Source: VRUE01 sp963837695
GTDB lineage: Bacteria > Actinomycetota > Thermoleophilia > Solirubrobacterales > 70-9
DNA length: 64,000 nucleotides
Direction: 5' to 3'
Assembly: GCA_963837695.1 (NCBI GenBank)
Contig: CAWINZ010000005.1
Location: 124,001-188,000 of the forward strand
The notes beneath the pieces were generated by a model. The model was not told where the DNA came from, searched no databases, and was given only the letters and a program-made list of their open reading frames with translations. Numbering within the stretch: the stretch's first letter is position 1; the number at the start of each line of letters is the position of its first letter. Below, one piece after another: positions 60,281 to 64,000 of the stretch. The translations under genes were made by a program, and so were the position numbers.

Positions 60281-60742
60281 TCAACGGGGCTCGAGGACGA
60301 AGAGGGCGATGTCGCGGTCGGTGCGGGCCTCGTATTCGTCGAAGCCGGAGTACTGCACGTTGTGCTTGCGCCACAGGTCGGCCCGCTCCTCGCCCTCGGC
60401 CACCCTGGCCCTGACCGGCCGCCGCTCGCGGCCGACCTCGACGTCGGCCTCCGGGTTGGCCTTCAGGTTGAGCGACCAGGCGGGGGTGCGGTTGTGGCCG
60501 GCGTTGGAGCCGATCACAACGAGATTCTCGCCGTCAGCGAGGTAGACGACCGGCGCGGTGCGCTTCTGGCCCGATTTGCGCCCCGTGGTCGTCAGCAACA
60601 GCACCGGCGCCTCATTGATCTTGCCTCCGACGCGCCCCCCCGAGAGCCGGTAGAGCGGGATGTTGAGCTTGCCGGTCCAGCGCAGGCCGGTCGCCCCCAT
60701 CAGCTGCGACATGCGCGAATAGAACTTATCTCCGGAAGGCAC
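60281..60742 (-). CDS. deazaflavin (F420)-dependent nitroreductase/quinone reductase-like protein
   Basis: This 153-residue protein matches the Ddn family: LNIPLYRLSGGRVGGKINEAPVLLLTTTGRKSGQKRTAPVVYLADGENLVVIGSNAGHNRTPAWSLNLKANPEADVEVG. TTTGRKSG and the GSNAG(H)...PAW stretch are the F420-binding signatures. Members reduce quinones or nitroaromatics with F420H2, so the organism likely makes F420. Confidence 0.9.
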   Translation of the reverse strand: MPSGDKFYSRMSQLMGATGLRWTGKLNIPLYRLSGGRVGGKINEAPVLLLTTTGRKSGQKRTAPVVYLADGENLVVIGSNAGHNRTPAWSLNLKANPEADVEVGRERRPVRARVAEGEERADLWRKHNVQYSGFDEYEARTDRDIALFVLEPR

Positions 60743-60759
60743 GAGCGGAAGTATGACCG

Positions 60760-61881
60760 TCAGCTGGCTTCTCTAAGCATCTGGGCCTCGGGGAGATGCT
60801 GGAGTTTCTTCAGCGTGTTGTTCTCGATCTGGCGGATCCGCTCGCGGGTGACGCCGAACGTGTTACCCACCTCCTCGAGCGTCAGCGGCTCCAGCCCGGT
60901 GAGGCCGTAGCGAAGCTCGATCACCTGCCGCTCCCGCTCGGGCAGGGCCGAGAGCGCTTTGCGCACGCCCTCCTTCTGCATGTGTTCGCTCGCCTCTTCG
61001 AAGGGCTCGGCGACGGTGTCGTCGGCGACGAAATCGCCGAGCTCGGAGTCGTCCTCGTCGCCCACCGGTTTCTCCAGGGAGACCGGTAATTGCGCGACCC
61101 GGAGGATCTCGCGCACTTCGGCCAGCGGCCAGCGCAGCTCCTCGGCGATCTCGGCCGGCTCGGGCTCGCGGCCGAAGCGCTGCACCAGCTGGCGCTCAAC
61201 GTGGGCGACACGGTTCAGCTTCTCGACCATGTGCACCGGGATGCGGATCGTCCGCGCCTTGTCGGCAATCGCCCGGGTCACCGCCTGGCGGATCCACCAG
61301 GTCGCGTAGGTGGAGAACTTGTAGCCGCGCCGGTAGTCGAACTTCTCCACGGCCCGGATCAAGCCCAGCGAACCGTCCTGAATCAGGTCGAGGAAGCTGA
61401 GCCCGCGACCCAGATAGCCTTTTGCGATCGAGACGACAAGCCGCAGGTTGGCCTCGACCATCTGCCGCTTGGCGATCATGTCGCCGCGCTCGATCCGCTT
61501 TGCGAGTTCGACCTCCTGAGCGGCGGTGAGCAAATCGACCCGGCCGATCGAGCGCAGGTAAAGGCGCAGCGAATCGAGGCTGGGTTCGATCGTCAGGTCA
61601 AGCTCTTGTTTGCGCCCGGCGCCGTTTGTGGACTCGGCGCGCTGCTCTTTGTACGCGCTGACGCCGTCCTCGGCGATCACTTCGACCCCGTGTTCGACCA
61701 GATGGGTATGCAGGCCCGCGACCTGCTCCTTGGTCACCTCCACTTCCTCGAGGGTGGAGGCGATCTGCTCGAAGGTGAGATACCCGCGATCGCGGCCGAG
61801 CGCAACCAGCGACTGGAGCTCCTGTGGCCCCGCCCGCTGTTCACTCGAATCCTGATTCAGGCCCTGAGGGACCGTCTCCAA
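60760..61881 (-). CDS. sigA: primary-type RNA polymerase sigma factor
   Basis: This 373-residue sigma-70 protein has a region 1.1-like N-terminus (LVALGRDRGYLTFEQIASTLEEVEVTKEQ), region 1.2 (SLRLYLRSIGRVDLLTAAQEVELAKRIE), region 2 (NLRLVVSIAKGYLGRGLSFLDLIQDGSLGLIRAVEKFDYRRGYKFSTYATWWIRQAVTRAIADKARTIRIPVHM), region 3 and region 4.2 (GVTRERIRQIENNTLKKL). Presence of region 1.1 and all conserved blocks points to the housekeeping sigma. It is divergent from folE2. Confidence 0.93.
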   Translation of the reverse strand: METVPQGLNQDSSEQRAGPQELQSLVALGRDRGYLTFEQIASTLEEVEVTKEQVAGLHTHLVEHGVEVIAEDGVSAYKEQRAESTNGAGRKQELDLTIEPSLDSLRLYLRSIGRVDLLTAAQEVELAKRIERGDMIAKRQMVEANLRLVVSIAKGYLGRGLSFLDLIQDGSLGLIRAVEKFDYRRGYKFSTYATWWIRQAVTRAIADKARTIRIPVHMVEKLNRVAHVERQLVQRFGREPEPAEIAEELRWPLAEVREILRVAQLPVSLEKPVGDEDDSELGDFVADDTVAEPFEEASEHMQKEGVRKALSALPERERQVIELRYGLTGLEPLTLEEVGNTFGVTRERIRQIENNTLKKLQHLPEAQMLREAS

Positions 61882-62001
61882 CGGCTCGATATCACTGCCT
61901 CCACCGCAACCCTGTTCCCCTCCCGGGGGCCGGCCCCATCGCTCCGACCTCGCGAAGTATAGGTGACTGTCGGCAGAGCGAATCGCCTACGCTTCATACC
62001 C

Positions 62002-63009
62002 ATGGCAACCCACTCCACCACCCCGCTCGCGGCCACAACTCCCGATGTGCAGTCAGGAACCCCCGACACCCAAGTGAGCCTCTCGCGGGTCGGCGTGACC
62101 GGAGTCGAAAAGGTGATCCGGGTCGAGGCGGACGGCACCGAGAACCTCTATCACGCGGATTTCGAGTGCTTTGTCGACCTCAATCCGCGCCAGGCGGGCG
62201 TCCACATGTCGCGCTTCGAGGAAATCGTCGGCGAGGCGATCGACGAGGTCGTCCTCGGCGAGGCGTTCCGCGCCGAGGTCCTCGCCGCCCACATCGCCCA
62301 GCGGGTTCGCGAGCGCCAGGGCGGGCTGCGAGCCGAGGTCTCGGTCACGGCGCGCTACCCGGAGACGGTCACGACCCCGGTCAGCGGCATCAGCACCCAG
62401 GAGATCTACGTACTGCTCGGCACCGCGGTCGACTCGCTGCGCGGCACGCGAACCCTGACCGGCGTCCAGGCCCAGGGGATGACCGCCTGCCCCTGCGCGC
62501 AGGAGATGGTCGGCGGGCTCGCCCGCGAACGACTCGCCGAGCGCGGCTTCGATACCGAGCAGATCGAGGCGGCGATCGAGGCGGTGCCGATCGCCACCCA
62601 CAACCAGCGCGGCATCGGCACCCTTCACATCGGCTGCCCGGAGGGCGGACCGGCGTGGATCGACGCACCCGAGCTGCTGCGAATCGTCGAGCAGTCGATG
62701 AGCTCGGAGATTTACGAGTTGATGAAGCGTCCCGACGAGCTCGCGGTCGTCGCCAAGGCGCACTCGCAGCCGCGCTTCGTCGAGGACTGCGTGCGGGAGA
62801 TGGTGCGCCGTGTCACCAGCGACTATCCGGACCTCCCGGGCGACGCGTTCGTGATGGCCCGCCAGGAGAATCTCGAGACGATCCACCGCCACAATGTCGT
62901 CGCCGAGCGCTACGGCAGGCTCGACGACCTGCGCGCCGAGCTCGCCGGCGGCGAGCACCAGCGCCGCCACACGACAATGCGCGAGTGGCTAGAGGCTCCG
63001 GCGTCCTGA
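62002..63009 (+). CDS. folE2: GTP cyclohydrolase FolE2/MptA (type IB)
   Basis: 335 residues from ATG 62002. GTP cyclohydrolase IB features: VGVTGVEKVIRV, HMSRFEE, GMTACPCAQEM (metal-ligand Cys, about residue 160), ATHNQRG with its His, and AHSQPRFVEDCVREM. It forms dihydroneopterin triphosphate, the first step of folate (and in archaea methanopterin) synthesis, without strict zinc need. It is not homologous to FolE. It converges on pgsA through repeat R2b. Confidence 0.93.
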   Translation: MATHSTTPLAATTPDVQSGTPDTQVSLSRVGVTGVEKVIRVEADGTENLYHADFECFVDLNPRQAGVHMSRFEEIVGEAIDEVVLGEAFRAEVLAAHIAQRVRERQGGLRAEVSVTARYPETVTTPVSGISTQEIYVLLGTAVDSLRGTRTLTGVQAQGMTACPCAQEMVGGLARERLAERGFDTEQIEAAIEAVPIATHNQRGIGTLHIGCPEGGPAWIDAPELLRIVEQSMSSEIYELMKRPDELAVVAKAHSQPRFVEDCVREMVRRVTSDYPDLPGDAFVMARQENLETIHRHNVVAERYGRLDDLRAELAGGEHQRRHTTMREWLEAPAS

Positions 63010-63013
63010 GCCG

Positions 63014-63060
63014 CCGACGGGCCTAAAACCGGCCTGTATCACCGGTTTTCGGCCCGTCGG
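63014..63060. repeat. palindromic element R2b, encodes the end of pgsA
   Basis: CCGACGGGCC (63014-63023) pairs with GGCCCGTCGG (63051-63060), and inside AAAACCGG (63025-63032) pairs with CCGGTTTT (63042-63049). The pgsA stop codon (63023-63025) and last codons are part of the element. It is located between converging folE2 and pgsA. Confidence 0.85.
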
Positions 63061-63601
63061 CCCCGGAATGGGCTTCGGCCAGGCGCTTGCGTATGCCCAA
63101 GAAGTAGTCGGCGCCGCTGACCAAGGTCACGGCGACGGCGACGTAGAGCAGCACGTTGACCCAGGTCGGGGCCGGATTGGCGGCGATCAGGGCGAATATG
63201 GCGGCGATCTGCAGGACCGTCTTCAGCTTGCCCATCCAACTTGCGGCGATCACTACGCCGCGCTCGGCGGCGATCGCGCGCAGCCCGGTGACGGCGATCT
63301 CACGGGCGATGATCACCATCGCGACCCACGCCTGCAGGCGGCCCAGCGAGACGAGTGAGACAAGCGCGGCGGTGATCAGGAGCTTGTCGGCGAGCGGGTC
63401 CATCAGTTTGCCGAAGGTGGTGACCGCGTCGCGCGAGCGGGCGAAATAGCCGTCGAGGCCGTCGGTGAGAGCCGCGAGGGCAAAGACGGCGGCGGCCAGC
63501 TCGTCCCCGTTCGGCGTCTCGCCGAGCAGGGCGACCACCACGACCGGCACGGCGAGGATGCGGAGCAGGGTCAGCGCGTTGGCAAGGTTGAGCGGGAACA
63601 T
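63023..63601 (-). CDS. pgsA: CDP-diacylglycerol-glycerol-3-phosphate 3-phosphatidyltransferase
   Basis: This 192-residue membrane enzyme makes phosphatidylglycerol phosphate. The CDP-alcohol phosphotransferase motif is DGLDGYFARSRDAVTTFGKLMDPLADK (D-G-x2-A-R-x8-G-x3-D-x3-D variant, about residues 47-72). Four to six helices follow. The last twelve residues, ADGPKTGDTGRF, come from repeat R2b and are nearly the same as the end of the neighbouring MMPL protein. Confidence 0.92.
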   Translation of the reverse strand: MFPLNLANALTLLRILAVPVVVVALLGETPNGDELAAAVFALAALTDGLDGYFARSRDAVTTFGKLMDPLADKLLITAALVSLVSLGRLQAWVAMVIIAREIAVTGLRAIAAERGVVIAASWMGKLKTVLQIAAIFALIAANPAPTWVNVLLYVAVAVTLVSGADYFLGIRKRLAEAHSGADGPKTGDTGRF

Positions 63602-63605
63602 CGGG

Positions 63606-63654
63606 GCCGACGGGCCTAAACCCGGCCTATATCACCGGATTTCGGCCCGTCGGC
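63606..63654. repeat. palindromic element R2c, encodes the end of the MMPL gene
   Basis: GCCGACGGGCC (63606-63616) pairs with GGCCCGTCGGC (63644-63654); the inner AAAcCCGG and CCGGaTTT also pair. It gives the MMPL gene its stop codon (63616-63618) and its last codons. It lies between the pgsA start and the MMPL end. Confidence 0.85.
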
Positions 63655-64000
63655 GGCGAGGGCTTGGGCGGGGTCGCGCTTGGCGAAGAAGTCCTCGCCC
63701 TCGATGCTGATGTGGGGGACGAACCGGTCGAGCCAGCGCGGCATCCACCAGGCCCAGCGGCCGAGCAAAACCATCACGGCGGGGACCAACAGGCAGCGGA
63801 CCAGGGTCGAGTCGATCGCGATAGCCACCGCGAGGCCGACCCCGAACTCCTTGACGATCGGGTTGCCGTTGAGAACGAAGCTGGTGAAGACACAGACCAT
63901 GATCGCCGCCGCCGAGGTGATCACCCGCCCGGTGTTGGCCAGCCCTTCGATCACCGCCTCCTTCTCGTCTTCGTTCTGGCGGTAGTGCTCGCGCATCTGG
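63616..64000 (-). CDS. MMPL-family transporter, C-terminal end only
   Basis: About 128 codons of a frame that runs off the right edge. VIEGLANTGRVITSAAAIMVCVFTSFVLNGNPIVKEFGVGLAVAIAIDSTLVRCLLVPAVMVLLGRWAWWMPRWLDR is the last membrane block of an MMPL/RND lipid or drug exporter; compare the matching end of the protein at 9333. The terminal ADGPKSGDIGRV is repeat-encoded. The start is outside the window. Confidence 0.85.
   Translation of the reverse strand, partial: QMREHYRQNEDEKEAVIEGLANTGRVITSAAAIMVCVFTSFVLNGNPIVKEFGVGLAVAIAIDSTLVRCLLVPAVMVLLGRWAWWMPRWLDRFVPHISIEGEDFFAKRDPAQALAADGPKSGDIGRV

Overview
The window is GC-rich (roughly two thirds G+C by eye), gene-dense, and dominated by GTG, TTG and ATG starts with frequent 1-4 base stop/start overlaps. 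Gene content suggests a deep-branching actinobacterium: an F420-type (Ddn-like) oxidoreductase, a YrbE/MlaE pair with a GntR regulator, an Rv2578c-like radical SAM protein with a Gram-positive SOS box, an archaeal-type succinate dehydrogenase with a CCG subunit, and MMPL transporters. The class Thermoleophilia (Solirubrobacterales) is my best guess. It is an inference from gene content, not from a marker gene.

Layout. 1-2222: end of sdhA, sdhB and a CCG-domain subunit. 2295-3964: hipBA-like module. 4029-5803: ion transporter and CBS protein. 5896-8194: asd (frameshifted) and lysC. 8368-11855: winged-helix protein, PadR-MMPL efflux pair, DUF202 protein. 11839-14771: zinc-ribbon phosphoesterase and two more zinc-ribbon proteins. 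14890-18906: phosphate uptake, pstCAB divergent from pstS. 18932-23336: MerR-type regulator and an arsenic island (arsM-arsR divergent from gapdh-arsJ). 23361-26993: degenerate GGDEF protein, recR, ybaB, dnaX. 27029-32375: membrane glycosyltransferase-like protein, budA, an ABC-2 exporter, a membrane protein. 32439-36925: SRP RNA, cation/proton antiporter, tRNA-Val, VOC protein, arfB, phhB, GST. 36982-42471: YrbE pair, GntR, TIMP-like secreted protein, zinc alcohol dehydrogenase, HD-GYP protein. 42534-50428: possible SAM-type riboswitch, MFS exporter, oligopeptide ABC operon ending in an ATP-dependent DNA ligase. 50556-53247: SOS-box radical SAM gene, a tiny hydrophobic peptide gene, an IS110-family insertion. 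53380-59775: NTF2-like and YtoQ genes, MFS pseudogene, dCTP deaminase, TetR and MerR regulators, SDR. 59777-64000: tRNA-Tyr, NTF2-like gene, Ddn-like gene, sigA, folE2, pgsA, partial MMPL.

The most unusual feature is a set of palindromic elements packed against gene ends. Family R1 (four copies: 5801, 14771, 24772, 30415) has a conserved core, an inner hairpin whose stem covaries, and outer arms that differ in each copy but stay complementary. Family R2 (three copies: 31323, 63014, 63606) supplies the stop codon and a shared C-terminal peptide to two unrelated genes, pgsA and an MMPL gene. Family R3 (two copies: 39768, 40952) flanks the alcohol dehydrogenase. Single elements of the same style lie at 36932, 50435 and, in frame inside a coding region, at 27646. 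The second point of interest is a near-consensus LexA box at 51541-51560 that lies between a radical SAM repair-type gene and an 18-residue hydrophobic peptide gene with a very strong ribosome binding site.
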